Below are positions 14,423 through 24,722 of a stretch of 27,434 bases of DNA, piece by piece. A program made the position numbers and the translations under genes. Within the stretch, counting starts at the first letter, position 1. Every line of letters starts with the position of its first letter. The notes under the pieces are model-generated. The model made no database searches. It was not told the origin of the DNA and saw nothing but the letters and a program-made list of their open reading frames with translations. Source of the stretch: JAPSGM01 sp036556985. GTDB lineage: Bacteria > Chloroflexota > Limnocylindria > QHBO01. Where the stretch lies: the NCBI GenBank assembly GCA_036556985.1, contig DATBIK010000111.1, positions 1 through 27,434 of the forward strand, given 5' to 3'.

Positions 14423-15048
14423 CAGTTCACCACCATGGTGGCCGTCACACGCTGGACGAACCGACCGTTGCCATCCGACCCGATGAGCGGGCCGATGAAG
14501 GGCACGATGACGTCGGATCGGTACGTGAGCGTCACGCGCATGAGGCAGGCCTCGCGGGTGTCGGTCGCGCAGACAGTGTCCGGATCGGTCGTGTCCGGGC
14601 AGTCGCCGTCGGGTGTCGTCACGTGATCGCAGTACGAGATCCTGATGTCGCCGTTCGTCTGCGTCTCACCCGTCGGTGTGGGGCACTCCCCGGCGGTGAG
14701 CGGCGCGCTGAAGTGCGGCGCGCTCGTCCTGAGCATGCCGAACGCCTGGGTCGCCGCCTGGACGACCGCACCGCAGCGCTTCGCGTCGTTCTTGAAGCGC
14801 GGGTTGGCGCCGATCGATCGGTCGTAGACGTACACCGTCCCGGCCCTGGTGCCCTCGCGAGCGGCGTTCTCGAGCGTGACGTTCGCGCCGAACAGGAGGC
14901 CGAACTGGACGATCCCGACGATGAGGAGCAGGAGGGGGAGAAGGACGAATGCGAACTCGACCATCGCCTGGCCACGCGCGTACCGATGCCGGGCGCGGCG
15001 CGGGGCCATGCCCGTTCGGCGGACCCGGGTCAGCAGGCGGAACGACAT
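14422..15048 (-). CDS. tadE: TadE-like pilus protein
   Basis: 208 residues. A basic N-terminus is followed by the TadE signature RGQAMVEFAFVLLPLLLLIV at about 26-45 (Glu31 inside the membrane helix as in type IV pseudopilins), then the helix LENAAREGTRAG that is typical of the family. The remaining outside domain has six cysteines (for example KRCGAVV, GECPT, SYCDH, DGDCPD, TVCAT, EACLM), likely disulfide-bonded. Start 15048 is preferred over the ATG at 15009 because a TACCCT -10 lies 10 bases upstream. First gene of the operon with the TadG-like and CpaB-like genes; divergent from uvrB. Confidence 0.87.
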   Translation of the reverse strand: MSFRLLTRVRRTGMAPRRARHRYARGQAMVEFAFVLLPLLLLIVGIVQFGLLFGANVTLENAAREGTRAGTVYVYDRSIGANPRFKNDAKRCGAVVQAATQAFGMLRTSAPHFSAPLTAGECPTPTGETQTNGDIRISYCDHVTTPDGDCPDTTDPDTVCATDTREACLMRVTLTYRSDVIVPFIGPLIGSDGNGRFVQRVTATMVVN

Positions 15049-15058
15049 CGGTGCCGCG

Positions 15059-15064
15059 AGGGTA
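15059..15064 (-). promoter_or_regulatory. -10 element of the tadE operon
   Basis: On the minus strand TACCCT ends 10 bases before the ATG at 15048, so the leader would be three or four bases. A perfect palindrome TCCTATAGGA (15083-15092) lies further upstream between tadE and uvrB and could be a second, symmetric -10-like element. Confidence 0.4.
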
Positions 15065-15130
15065 TGGCTCGATGCCGGCCAGTCCTATAGGAGGCTCGGT
15101 AGGCGCGCATCGGTACGGATGGCCGTTCGC

Positions 15131-15136
15131 TATCAT
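15131..15136 (+). promoter_or_regulatory. -10 element of the uvrB operon
   Basis: TATCAT, the best -10 match before uvrB, predicts initiation near 15143 and a leader of about 37 bases. No GAAC-N4-GTTC operator is visible here, unlike at uvrA; only a weaker dyad ACGG-N4-CCGT lies just upstream (15115-15126). Confidence 0.4.
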
Positions 15137-15179
15137 CGCCTTCCGCCCCGCCGTCACCACCGAGGCCGTCCGTCTCCCG

Positions 15180-17318
15180 ATGCCCGATCTGAAGGTCAAC
15201 GCCCCGTACGAACCCACCGGCGACCAGCCGCAGGCGATCGCGTCGCTGGTCGACGGCGTGCAGGACGGGCTGCGCCACCAGGTGCTGCTGGGCGCCACCG
15301 GCACCGGCAAGACGTTCACCGCGGCGAAGCTCATCGAGGCGGTCCAGAAGCCGACCCTGGTGATGGCGCACAACAAGACCCTCGCCGCGCAGCTCTACCA
15401 GGAGTTCAAGGAGTTCTTCCCGGACAACGCGGTCGAGTACTTCGTGAGCTACTACGACTACTTCCAGCCGGAGGCCTACCTGCCGCGGTCGGACACGTAC
15501 ATCGAGAAGGACTCGTCCCGGAACGACGAGATCGACCGGCTGCGGCACAACGCCACGCGGGCACTCTTCGAGCGGCGAGATGTGATCATCGTCGCGTCCG
15601 TGTCGTGCATCTATGGCATCGGTGCACCGATCGACTACGGCTCGACCGTCCTCAACTTGAAGGTGGGGGGCCGTTATCGCCGCGACGGCGTCCTGCGCCA
15701 CCTCGTCGACCTCCAGTACCAGCGCAACGACGCCCAGCTCTCCCGCTCGCGCTTCCGGGTGCGCGGCGACGTGCTCGAGTTCGCGCCGGTGAGCGGTGAC
15801 TACATCGTGCGGGTCGACTTCTTCGGCGACGAGATCGAGCGCATCGTCGAGATCGACGAGCTGACCGGCGAGGTGCTCGCCGAGCGCCGCGAGGTGAACG
15901 TCTACCCGGCAACGCATTACGTCACGCCGCGCGACAAGATGCTGGTGGCCATCGAGGCCATCGATGCCGAGATGGAGGAGCGCGTCGGCTGGCTCGCCGA
16001 CCAGGGGCGGGAGCTCGAGGCGGCGCGGCTCCGGCAGCGCACCCAGTTCGACCTCGAGATGATGCGCGAGGTGGGCTTCTGCTCCGGGATCGAGAACTAC
16101 TCCCGCCACCTCGCCGGCCGCGAGGCCGGCTCCCGGCCGTGGACTCTCATCGACTACTTTCCGACCGACTACCTGCTCGTGGTGGACGAGTCGCACATCA
16201 CCATTCCGCAGGTCCACGGGATGTACAAGAACGACCGGACCCGCAAAGAGATCCTCGTCGACTTCGGCTTCCGGCTGCCATCGGCCCTCGACAACCGCCC
16301 GCTGACGTTCGAGGAGTTCGAGGACCACATGAACCAGGTGGTCTACATGTCGGCGACGCCGGGTCCCTACGAGACCGAGCGGGCGCAGCGGGTGGCGGAG
16401 CAGTTCATCCGGCCCACCGGCGTCGTGGACCCGGTCATCCACGTCCGCCCCACGGCGGGCCAGATCGACGACCTGCTGGCTGAGATTCGCGAGACGGTGG
16501 CCCGCGGAGAACGGGTGCTTGTCACGACGCTCACGAAGAAGATGGCCGAGGACCTCGCCGACTACCTCGCGGAGCTGGGCATCAAGGTGCAGTGGCTCCA
16601 CTCGGAGGTCGACACGCTCGAGCGGGTCGAGATCCTGCGCGACCTGCGCCTCGGCGTGTACGACGTGCTGGTCGGCATCAACCTGCTCCGCGAGGGGCTC
16701 GACCTGCCGGAGGTGACGCTCGTCGCCATCCTCGACGCCGACAAGGAGGGCTTCCTGCGCTCGGGCGGATCGCTCATCCAGGTCATCGGGCGGGCTGCGC
16801 GCAACGTGGGGGGTCGCGTGATCATGTACGCCGACCGCGTCACCGACTCGATGCAGGCGGCGATCGACGAGACCGACCGCCGGCGGGTGAAGCAGGTCGC
16901 CTACAACGAGGAGCACGGGATCGTGCCCGAGACGATCACGAAGGCGATCCGGGACATCCACGAAGGCCTGCGCCGCGTCGCCGAGGAGCGCGCCGAGCTC
17001 GAGGTCGCCGGCAAGGAGCCGGAGGAGCTGGCCGAGATGATGGGACGCCTCGAGGCGCAGATGAAGGAGGCCGCGCGCAACCTGGAGTTCGAGCGGGCCG
17101 CCGCCCTGCGGGACGAGATCCTCCAGCTCCGCCGGCTGCGCGAGGAGCTCGCCGCGGCGCCAGGCTCGATCCCGGCCGATGTCTACGCTGCCGCGGCCGA
17201 TGCCTCCGACGAAGCGGCGCCGCGCCGGGAGCGGCGCGAGGTGTTCAGTGTCGCCGCGCGGCCGAACGTCATCCCCGCCGGCACGCGCCGCCGCCCGCCC
17301 CGCGCACGGAGGCCCTGA
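15180..17318 (+). CDS. uvrB: UvrABC system protein B
   Basis: 712 residues. The helicase-like damage-verification subunit of nucleotide excision repair: it is loaded by UvrA, probes the lesion and recruits UvrC. Visible parts are Walker A with Lys44 (GATGTGKTF), the beta-hairpin YYDYFQPEAYLPRSDTYIEK, motif II VVDESHITIPQ, MSATPGPYE, the C-terminal helicase motifs (INLLREGLDLPEV, QVIGRAARN) and the UVR domain that binds UvrC (LEAQMKEAARNLEFERAAAL) near residue 630. The frame runs further upstream, but ATG 15180 gives the family N-terminus MPDLKVNAPYEPTGDQPQAI. Its stop is two bases before the next gene, which has its own ribosome site, so it heads an operon. Confidence 0.98.
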   Translation: MPDLKVNAPYEPTGDQPQAIASLVDGVQDGLRHQVLLGATGTGKTFTAAKLIEAVQKPTLVMAHNKTLAAQLYQEFKEFFPDNAVEYFVSYYDYFQPEAYLPRSDTYIEKDSSRNDEIDRLRHNATRALFERRDVIIVASVSCIYGIGAPIDYGSTVLNLKVGGRYRRDGVLRHLVDLQYQRNDAQLSRSRFRVRGDVLEFAPVSGDYIVRVDFFGDEIERIVEIDELTGEVLAERREVNVYPATHYVTPRDKMLVAIEAIDAEMEERVGWLADQGRELEAARLRQRTQFDLEMMREVGFCSGIENYSRHLAGREAGSRPWTLIDYFPTDYLLVVDESHITIPQVHGMYKNDRTRKEILVDFGFRLPSALDNRPLTFEEFEDHMNQVVYMSATPGPYETERAQRVAEQFIRPTGVVDPVIHVRPTAGQIDDLLAEIRETVARGERVLVTTLTKKMAEDLADYLAELGIKVQWLHSEVDTLERVEILRDLRLGVYDVLVGINLLREGLDLPEVTLVAILDADKEGFLRSGGSLIQVIGRAARNVGGRVIMYADRVTDSMQAAIDETDRRRVKQVAYNEEHGIVPETITKAIRDIHEGLRRVAEERAELEVAGKEPEELAEMMGRLEAQMKEAARNLEFERAAALRDEILQLRRLREELAAAPGSIPADVYAAAADASDEAAPRRERREVFSVAARPNVIPAGTRRRPPRARRP

Positions 17319-17320
17319 CC

Positions 17321-17950
17321 ATGGCCGGGACGATGCCGCACGCGATCTTCATCGAGACGAATGCCGATGGCGCGGGCGGCGTGGCCGCCTACGCGGCCGA
17401 GCTGCCCGGGTGCGCAACGTTCGCGGCCACCGACGAGGAGGCGGCGTCGGCGATGCCCGACCGGGTCCGCGCCTTCTCTGCCTGGCTGCGCGGGGCGGGG
17501 TTTGAGGCTCCCGGGGAGCTCGGCGAGAACTGGTACGAGGTGGAGCGGGCGGCCGCCACGCCCGCCGGCGGCCTCCTCGAACGGGCCGCCTTCAGCCTCG
17601 ACGAGCTCTCGCCGAGCGACGCCGAGTTCGCGCGCTGGCTGGGCTGGCTCGAGCTCGCTCGCGAGGAGCTCGCCGCTGCGATCGACGGGGCGGGGGAGGG
17701 AACCGACCTTGCGCCGCTGGCGGCGATCGCCGCCCAAGACGAGCAGCTCGCCCGCTCGCTCGGTAACACGGTCGATGCCGCTGCAGGTGCCGACGACGAT
17801 CCGGTCGATCGCCTGTATGTCGCGCGTGATCTCCTCACCGAGGCCCTCGCCGCGGCCGGTCCGACGTCCGAGGGCGTGCGACGCGCGGTGCGCCTCGCCA
17901 TCGCCGACGACCTGCGCGCCGCGGAGCGGCTGCGCGAGGCCGGGGGCTGA
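17321..17950 (+). CDS. HicB-like / DinB-like two-domain protein
   Basis: 209 residues, starting two bases after uvrB with GGAGG at 17308-17312 (eight-base spacer). The N-terminus (about 5-50) looks like the HicB antitoxin-type fold: AIFIETNADGAGGVAAYAAE and LPGCATFAATDEEAASAM, with the usual LPGC turn. The C-terminal two thirds (about 85-209) are helical and resemble a DinB-type four-helix bundle (FSLDELSPSDAEFARWLGWL, LTEALAAAGPTSEGVRRAVR), but the histidines that bind metal in active DinB enzymes are absent. No HicA toxin is adjacent, so an antitoxin role is unlikely. The position inside a repair operon suggests a link to uvrB or the glycosylase, but function is unknown. Confidence 0.72.
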   Translation: MAGTMPHAIFIETNADGAGGVAAYAAELPGCATFAATDEEAASAMPDRVRAFSAWLRGAGFEAPGELGENWYEVERAAATPAGGLLERAAFSLDELSPSDAEFARWLGWLELAREELAAAIDGAGEGTDLAPLAAIAAQDEQLARSLGNTVDAAAGADDDPVDRLYVARDLLTEALAAAGPTSEGVRRAVRLAIADDLRAAERLREAGG

Positions 17951-18069
17951 CGCTGGAGCTCGAGCTCGCAACGGCGGCGCCGAAGCGGGTCCGGCATGCC
18001 GGGGACTGGCCGCTGACCGCTCCGCGAAGGGCGGCGCCGGGGTCCGCGCTGCGCGACCTCCAGGACGCC

Positions 18070-18630
18070 ATGCCGGCCTGCGCCGACGGGACGACGCCGG
18101 TCCTCTCCGGTGACGGGACGGAGCGCGCGATGCTCATCGGGCAGGCGCCGGGCTGGCGGGAGATCGAGACAGGTCTGCCGTTCGCTCACGATGCGGGCCG
18201 TCGCCTGTGCGGCTGGCTCGCGCTCGCCGGCATCGGCGTGGGCGATTTTCGCGAGCGCTGGTACGTGACCTCGGTCGGGAAGTGCTATCCCGGCCGCCGT
18301 CCGGGCGCCTCGGTCGACTCACCGCCCTCGCGCGCCGAGGTGGCTCGCTGGGCGCCGATCCTCGCCCGGGAGGTGGAGCTGCTGGCACCGCGTCTCGTCG
18401 TGCTCGTCGGAGGGCTCGCCCATCGGTTTGCCTTCGGCGAGGCCGCGCGGCTCGACGACCTCGTCGGCCGCCCGCTCGACTGGGAGCTGGCACCCGGCGC
18501 CGCGGTCCTCGCCCTGCCGCACCCGTCCGGCGCCTCGACCTGGCTGAACGACCCGGCGCGCACCGAGCTGTGGCGGCGGGGGATCGGCCTGCTCGCCGAC
18601 GCGTGGCGCACGCTGGAGGGGGCGCCGTGA
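18070..18630 (+). CDS. Uracil-DNA glycosylase family protein
   Basis: 186 residues from ATG 18070. The uracil-DNA glycosylase fold is shown by motif 1 LIGQAPGWREIETGLPF, by AGRRLCGWLALAGIG and TSVGKCYPGRRPG, by LAPRLVVLVGGLAHR, and by the DNA-intercalation motif LPHPSG; it resembles type 4 enzymes, which remove uracil from DNA. Of the four cysteines that hold the [4Fe-4S] cluster in type 4 enzymes only those of PACADG and GKCYP seem present, so the cluster is doubtful. The frame stays open and strongly GC3-biased upstream to 17830 with no ATG, GTG or TTG, and the usual N-terminal helix (SALRDLQDAM) is split by ATG 18070, so the true start may be a CTG near 17947. Co-transcribed with uvrB; stop overlaps the next start (GTGA). 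Confidence 0.82.
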   Translation: MPACADGTTPVLSGDGTERAMLIGQAPGWREIETGLPFAHDAGRRLCGWLALAGIGVGDFRERWYVTSVGKCYPGRRPGASVDSPPSRAEVARWAPILAREVELLAPRLVVLVGGLAHRFAFGEAARLDDLVGRPLDWELAPGAAVLALPHPSGASTWLNDPARTELWRRGIGLLADAWRTLEGAP

Positions 18631-19151
18631 ACCGCGGCCAGCGCATCAGTGCGGCGGCCGTCGCCCTGCTCGGCGGGTTCATCTTCTTCCTCCTGACCGT
18701 CGGCTCGCTCGGCGAACCGCAGCCGGACGTGGCGCGGATCGGCGTGTCCGAGGTCCTGGCCCATGCCTCGCCGGCGGACCACTACGGCGCGGAGGAGCTG
18801 TACGTCTCCGGCTGGTACGCGTCACTCGACGGAGACTGCGTTCCGGGGGCCGGCGGAGGATCGGGCGCGACCTGGCTCGAGCGCACCTGCCCGCTGCGGG
18901 TGCTGTGGCCCGAGCAGCCCGTCGAGACGGCTACCCAGGAGCAGCTCCTCGCGGGCGGGCTTCGCCTCACCGCGCCGACGGGCGCAGCCTTCCCATCCCG
19001 CGCGCGGCCAGAAGGCCCCAACCTGCAGCTCCAACAGCTCGTCTTCGTGGGCCACTTCGACGACCCGGCCGCCGCCGACTGCGCCCCGGCCCTGCGCGAG
19101 CGCTGCCGCAACACGTTCGTGGTTACTGACTACGACGGCCTGCTGCGCTGA
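18627..19151 (+). CDS. Membrane-anchored protein of unknown function
   Basis: 174 residues. GTG 18627 overlaps the glycosylase stop as GTGA and has GGAGGGG (18615-18621) just upstream, so it is translationally coupled. The N-terminus (RGQRISAAAVALLGGFIFFLLTV, about 3-26) is an uncleaved signal anchor. The rest should lie outside the membrane and holds four cysteines in two groups (GDCVPG...RTCPLR and ADCAPALRERCRN) that could form disulfides. The core (SEVLAHASPADHYGAEELYVSGWYA) suggests a small beta domain of OB type, as in CcmE-like proteins, but I see no haem-binding motif and do not name it. It ends the uvrB operon. Confidence 0.72.
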   Translation: MNRGQRISAAAVALLGGFIFFLLTVGSLGEPQPDVARIGVSEVLAHASPADHYGAEELYVSGWYASLDGDCVPGAGGGSGATWLERTCPLRVLWPEQPVETATQEQLLAGGLRLTAPTGAAFPSRARPEGPNLQLQQLVFVGHFDDPAAADCAPALRERCRNTFVVTDYDGLLR

Positions 19152-19201
19152 CCGCCGCTCGCCGGAGGCACGAGGAGCGTCCGATCGTGCCGCACGGAAT
19201 A

Positions 19202-19213
19202 GAACGGGCGTTC
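19202..19213 (+). promoter_or_regulatory. SOS (LexA) operator upstream of uvrA
   Basis: GAACGGGCGTTC is a perfect GAAC-N4-GTTC palindrome, the core of the LexA/DinR box known from Gram-positive bacteria. It lies 12 bases upstream of the uvrA -10 (19226), covering the -35 position, where a bound repressor would block RNA polymerase. It is the only such box I found upstream of a gene in the window. lexA and recA are not in the window. Confidence 0.65.
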
Positions 19214-19225
19214 GCATCGGTCTGC

Positions 19226-19231
19226 TAGAAT
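19226..19231 (+). promoter_or_regulatory. -10 element of uvrA, leaderless spacing
   Basis: TAGAAT ends eight bases before ATG 19240. The same hexamer precedes uvrC (25791-25796) with a six-base gap. There is no Shine-Dalgarno sequence, so a leaderless message is expected. Confidence 0.55.
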
Positions 19232-19239
19232 CGCGGGCG

Positions 19240-22170
<2,931 letters not shown>

Positions 22171-22188
22171 GGCCGTGCGGGGCCGCGC

Positions 22189-22194
22189 TATGAT
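22189..22194 (+). promoter_or_regulatory. -10 element of the small membrane protein/HD operon
   Basis: TATGAT predicts a start near 22201 and a leader of roughly 27 bases before ATG 22228. In contrast to the leaderless genes, this leader carries a proper ribosome site, GGAGGG at 22218-22223 with a four-base spacer. Confidence 0.45.
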
Positions 22195-22227
22195 CCGCCC
22201 GTCGCCTGCATCGGTACGGAGGGTCCC

Positions 22228-22374
22228 ATGGCCAGCGGTGCACTCGTCGTCCTCGGCATCATCCTCGTGGTCCTCGGGCTGCTCGCGGCGAGCAACATCG
22301 TGCTCGTCGTCATCGGCCTGCTGGCGATCCTGGCGGGGGGCGTGCTGCAGGTGGCGATGACGAGACGGGCCTGA
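22228..22374 (+). CDS. Small two-span membrane protein, 48 residues
   Basis: ATG 22228 with GGAGGG four bases upstream and a TATGAT -10 before it. The product is nearly all hydrophobic: a first helix (SGALVVLGIILVVLGLL), a short AASN turn, a second helix (IVLVVIGLLAILAGGVLQVA), and a short positive tail (MTRRA). The two helices are similar in pattern and may be a helical hairpin with the tail in the cytoplasm. The HD-domain gene starts one base after its stop, so they are co-transcribed. No family is recognised. Confidence 0.65.
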   Translation: MASGALVVLGIILVVLGLLAASNIVLVVIGLLAILAGGVLQVAMTRRA

Positions 22375-22375
22375 G

Positions 22376-22945
22376 GTGGGGGAGCCGACACGGGCCGAGG
22401 CGCTCGCGCTTCTCCACGAGTGGAACGAGAGCCCGTCGCTGCGCAAGCACGGGATCCTCGTCGAGGCTGGGGTGCGCGGCTACGCGCGCGACGACGGGCT
22501 GGATGCCGCCACCATCGAGCGCTGGGGGATCGCCGGGCTGCTCCACGACCTCGACTACGAGCGCCATCCCGACCCGAATACCCACGGTGCCATCGGGGCC
22601 GATGAGCTGGCGCGGCGCGGCTATGCGGAAGAGGTCGTCCACGCCGTGCGCGCGCACAACGACGCGCTCGGCATCCCGCGCGCGAGCCGCCTGGACCACC
22701 TCGTCTACGCCTGCGACGAGCTCGCCGGCTTCCTCGTGGCGGTGGCGCTCATGCGGCCGTCGAAGCGCCTGGCCGACGTCGAGCCGGTCCATGTCCGCAA
22801 GCGGATGAAGGACAAGGCATTCGCCCGCGCGGTGCCGCGCGAAATGCTCCTGGCGGGTGCCGACGAGGTGGGCCTCGATTTCGACGCGCACGTCGCGAAC
22901 CTCGTCCGGCATCTCTCCGTGGTGGCGGCGGAGGTCGGCCTCTAG
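22376..22945 (+). CDS. HD-domain hydrolase
   Basis: 189 residues starting with GTG one base after the preceding stop. It is a single HD domain with the metal ligands in order: His25 (LRKHGI), His57-Asp58 (GLLHDLDYERHPD), His89/His94 (VVHAVRAHND) and Asp114 (VYACDELAG). Such HDIG-type proteins are metal-dependent phosphohydrolases acting on nucleotides or small phosphate esters; the substrate is unknown. The C-terminal part is helical (KRLADVEPVHVRKRMKDKAF). It is convergent with the helicase gene, sharing the tetramer CTAG as both stops. It may act as a nucleotide-pool enzyme beside the repair genes, but that is only inferred from position. Confidence 0.85.
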   Translation: MGEPTRAEALALLHEWNESPSLRKHGILVEAGVRGYARDDGLDAATIERWGIAGLLHDLDYERHPDPNTHGAIGADELARRGYAEEVVHAVRAHNDALGIPRASRLDHLVYACDELAGFLVAVALMRPSKRLADVEPVHVRKRMKDKAFARAVPREMLLAGADEVGLDFDAHVANLVRHLSVVAAEVGL

Positions 22946-24597
22946 CCGAGCCCCATTTCGGCCAGGAAGCGCGACGGCCGCTTCGGGTCGAAGGCGAGGA
23001 CGAGCGTCCGCGTCGCGCGGGTCAGGGCCACGTACGCGAGTCGGCGCTCCTCCTCGAGCGCCCGGACCGGGTCGCGCGCGTCGGCGAGCGCCCGCCGGTT
23101 CGGGAAGCGATCCGTCTCCATGCCGACGACGACGACCGTCTCCCACTCCCGGCCCTTTGCCGCGTGGACGGTGACGAGCTCCACCCGCGCCTCCGGCCGG
23201 CGGAGCGACTCGATCCGCGCCAGGGCGGCATCGTGGCCGGCGAGGAAGGCGGCCAGCTGCCGGTATGCCACCGCCCAGCCGAGCAGCGCGTCGAGCGCGG
23301 CGTGGTCGTCGTCCCCGAGCGACTCGTCCCCGTCGGCTCGGCGCCAGCCACGGGTGGCGCGCAGGGTGAGGAGCGCCTCGAACGGCGGCAGGTGCCCGGG
23401 CAGAGAGCGGGCCGCGGCCACGAGCGCACGGACCGGTTCGGCGGCGATCGGCGGCTCGATCGAGGCGGTATGCGGGACGTCGGCACGCACGAGCGCCACG
23501 ACGAGCGGCACGAGCTCGCTCCGGGTGCGCGCCAGGAAGCAGAGCGAACGTTCGTCCGCGGCCTCGCGCGCGGCGAGCGCCGCCAGGCGATGCGCCCAGT
23601 CGACTGCCGAGGCATCGAAAGCGGCGACCGATGGCACTGCCGCCGCGCCGGGCGCGGCCCCGGCGTCGATCCGTTTCGGATAGCGCTCGGCGTTGTGCTC
23701 GATGAGCCGACGCGACACGGCGACGACCGCCGCCGGGCAGCGGTAGTTCGTGGCGAGCTGGACGCGGCGGGCGCCGGGATAGAGCGCTCCGAACCCGAGG
23801 ATCCTGCGCACGTCGGCGAGGCGCCAGGCATAGATCGTCTGGTCGTCGTCGCCGACGACGAAGAGGTTGTCTTCCGGGGCGGCGAGGAGCCGCACGAGGC
23901 GGAGCTGGCCCGCGTCGACGTCCTGGAACTCGTCGACGCACAGGTGGCTGAAGCGCGCCTGCCAGCGGGCACGGAGACCGGGGTCGCGCTCGAGGAGCGC
24001 CCCGGCATCGGCGACAAGGTCGTCGAAGTCAAGCGCCGCGCGCATGCGCAGCATGGCCGCGTACTCGGCCACGAGGTCATGGCGCGGCGGCGGGCGCCCC
24101 TCGACCTTCCAGGCCGAGATGTCCGTGTCGAGCTGCGCCGGCTCCGGCAGGTCCACGTCGCCGTCGGACCCGGCGGATGCCGCGCGACGCCGGCGGAGGA
24201 GCGCGCGGAGGAGCGGCAGCCGGTCCGCGACGAGCGCCTGCGGCCCCCGGGCGTCGAGGACGACCTGCCGGGCCAGGGCGTGGAGCGTCCGCACCTCGAT
24301 CCGGCCGGCGGCGGGGAACTGCAGCGCCAGGCGCGCCGCGATCCGGCCGGACAGCTCCTCCGCGGCGTCGCGGTTGAAGGTCGCCACCGCGATCCGCTCC
24401 GGCGCCACGCCCCGCTCGAGGAGGACGCCCAGCCGGGCGATGAGGGTCGTCGTCTTGCCGCTGCCCGCCGGCGCGATGACGAGCGCCGGGCCGTCCGGCA
24501 GCGTTGCCGCCGCCCGCTGCTCCGGGTCGAGCGAGCCGAGGAGCGTGCCGGTGACGTGCGGGACTCCCGCACGCGTCTCAACCTCGATGACCGCCAT
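22942..24597 (-). CDS. UvrD/PcrA/Rep-like superfamily 1 DNA helicase
   Basis: 551 residues. ATP-driven 3'-5' helicase; UvrD-type enzymes release the excised oligonucleotide and UvrC in excision repair. Motifs in order are: Q-motif LDPEQRAAATLP, Walker A APAGSGKTT (Lys48), Ia VATFNRDAAEEL, II VDEFQDVDAGQ, III GDDDQTIYAWRLAD, IV LATNYRCP, V VTVHAAKGREWETVVVVGME and VI EERRLAYVALTRATR. It is shorter than full UvrD/PcrA (about 700) because subdomain 2B and the C-terminal tail are reduced. The frame extends to a TTG at 24627; ATG 24597 is preferred because a GATGCT hexamer (24609-24604) with A2 and T6 of the -10 lies six bases upstream. It may be a dedicated repair helicase or an unusual paralogue of the main UvrD. 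Confidence 0.93.
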   Translation of the reverse strand: MAVIEVETRAGVPHVTGTLLGSLDPEQRAAATLPDGPALVIAPAGSGKTTTLIARLGVLLERGVAPERIAVATFNRDAAEELSGRIAARLALQFPAAGRIEVRTLHALARQVVLDARGPQALVADRLPLLRALLRRRRAASAGSDGDVDLPEPAQLDTDISAWKVEGRPPPRHDLVAEYAAMLRMRAALDFDDLVADAGALLERDPGLRARWQARFSHLCVDEFQDVDAGQLRLVRLLAAPEDNLFVVGDDDQTIYAWRLADVRRILGFGALYPGARRVQLATNYRCPAAVVAVSRRLIEHNAERYPKRIDAGAAPGAAAVPSVAAFDASAVDWAHRLAALAAREAADERSLCFLARTRSELVPLVVALVRADVPHTASIEPPIAAEPVRALVAAARSLPGHLPPFEALLTLRATRGWRRADGDESLGDDDHAALDALLGWAVAYRQLAAFLAGHDAALARIESLRRPEARVELVTVHAAKGREWETVVVVGMETDRFPNRRALADARDPVRALEEERRLAYVALTRATRTLVLAFDPKRPSRFLAEMGLG

Positions 24598-24668
24598 TCG
24601 CCAAGCATCGTGCCCGGCCCTTACCAACCGCTTTGTCGCCGCTTACCGCACCGATCGGTCCGCGCCGC

Positions 24669-24674
24669 TATCCT
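24669..24674 (+). promoter_or_regulatory. -10 element of the LCP gene
   Basis: TATCCT predicts a start near 24681, 15 bases before the in-frame GTG 24696 and 42 before ATG 24723. The TTG at 24633 in the same frame would be upstream of the transcript and is excluded. Confidence 0.35.
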
Positions 24675-24722
24675 GTCGCCGCCGCCACCCGCAGCGTGAC
24701 CTCGCATGACCTCCACTCCCCG

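Noticed and set aside
15109..15121. GCATCGGTACGGA shared with 22208-22220, upstream of uvrB and of the 48-residue gene
   Set aside because: A 13-base match is expected by chance in this much sequence; it is at different distances from the two promoters.
17321..17950. HicAB toxin-antitoxin module
   Set aside because: Only a HicB-like fold is seen; no HicA toxin gene lies on either side and the protein has a second unrelated domain.
18763..19239. Upstream extension of the uvrA frame
   Set aside because: It overlaps the GTGA-coupled 174-residue gene, is Arg/Ser/Pro-rich, and family UvrA proteins begin at the Met at 19240.
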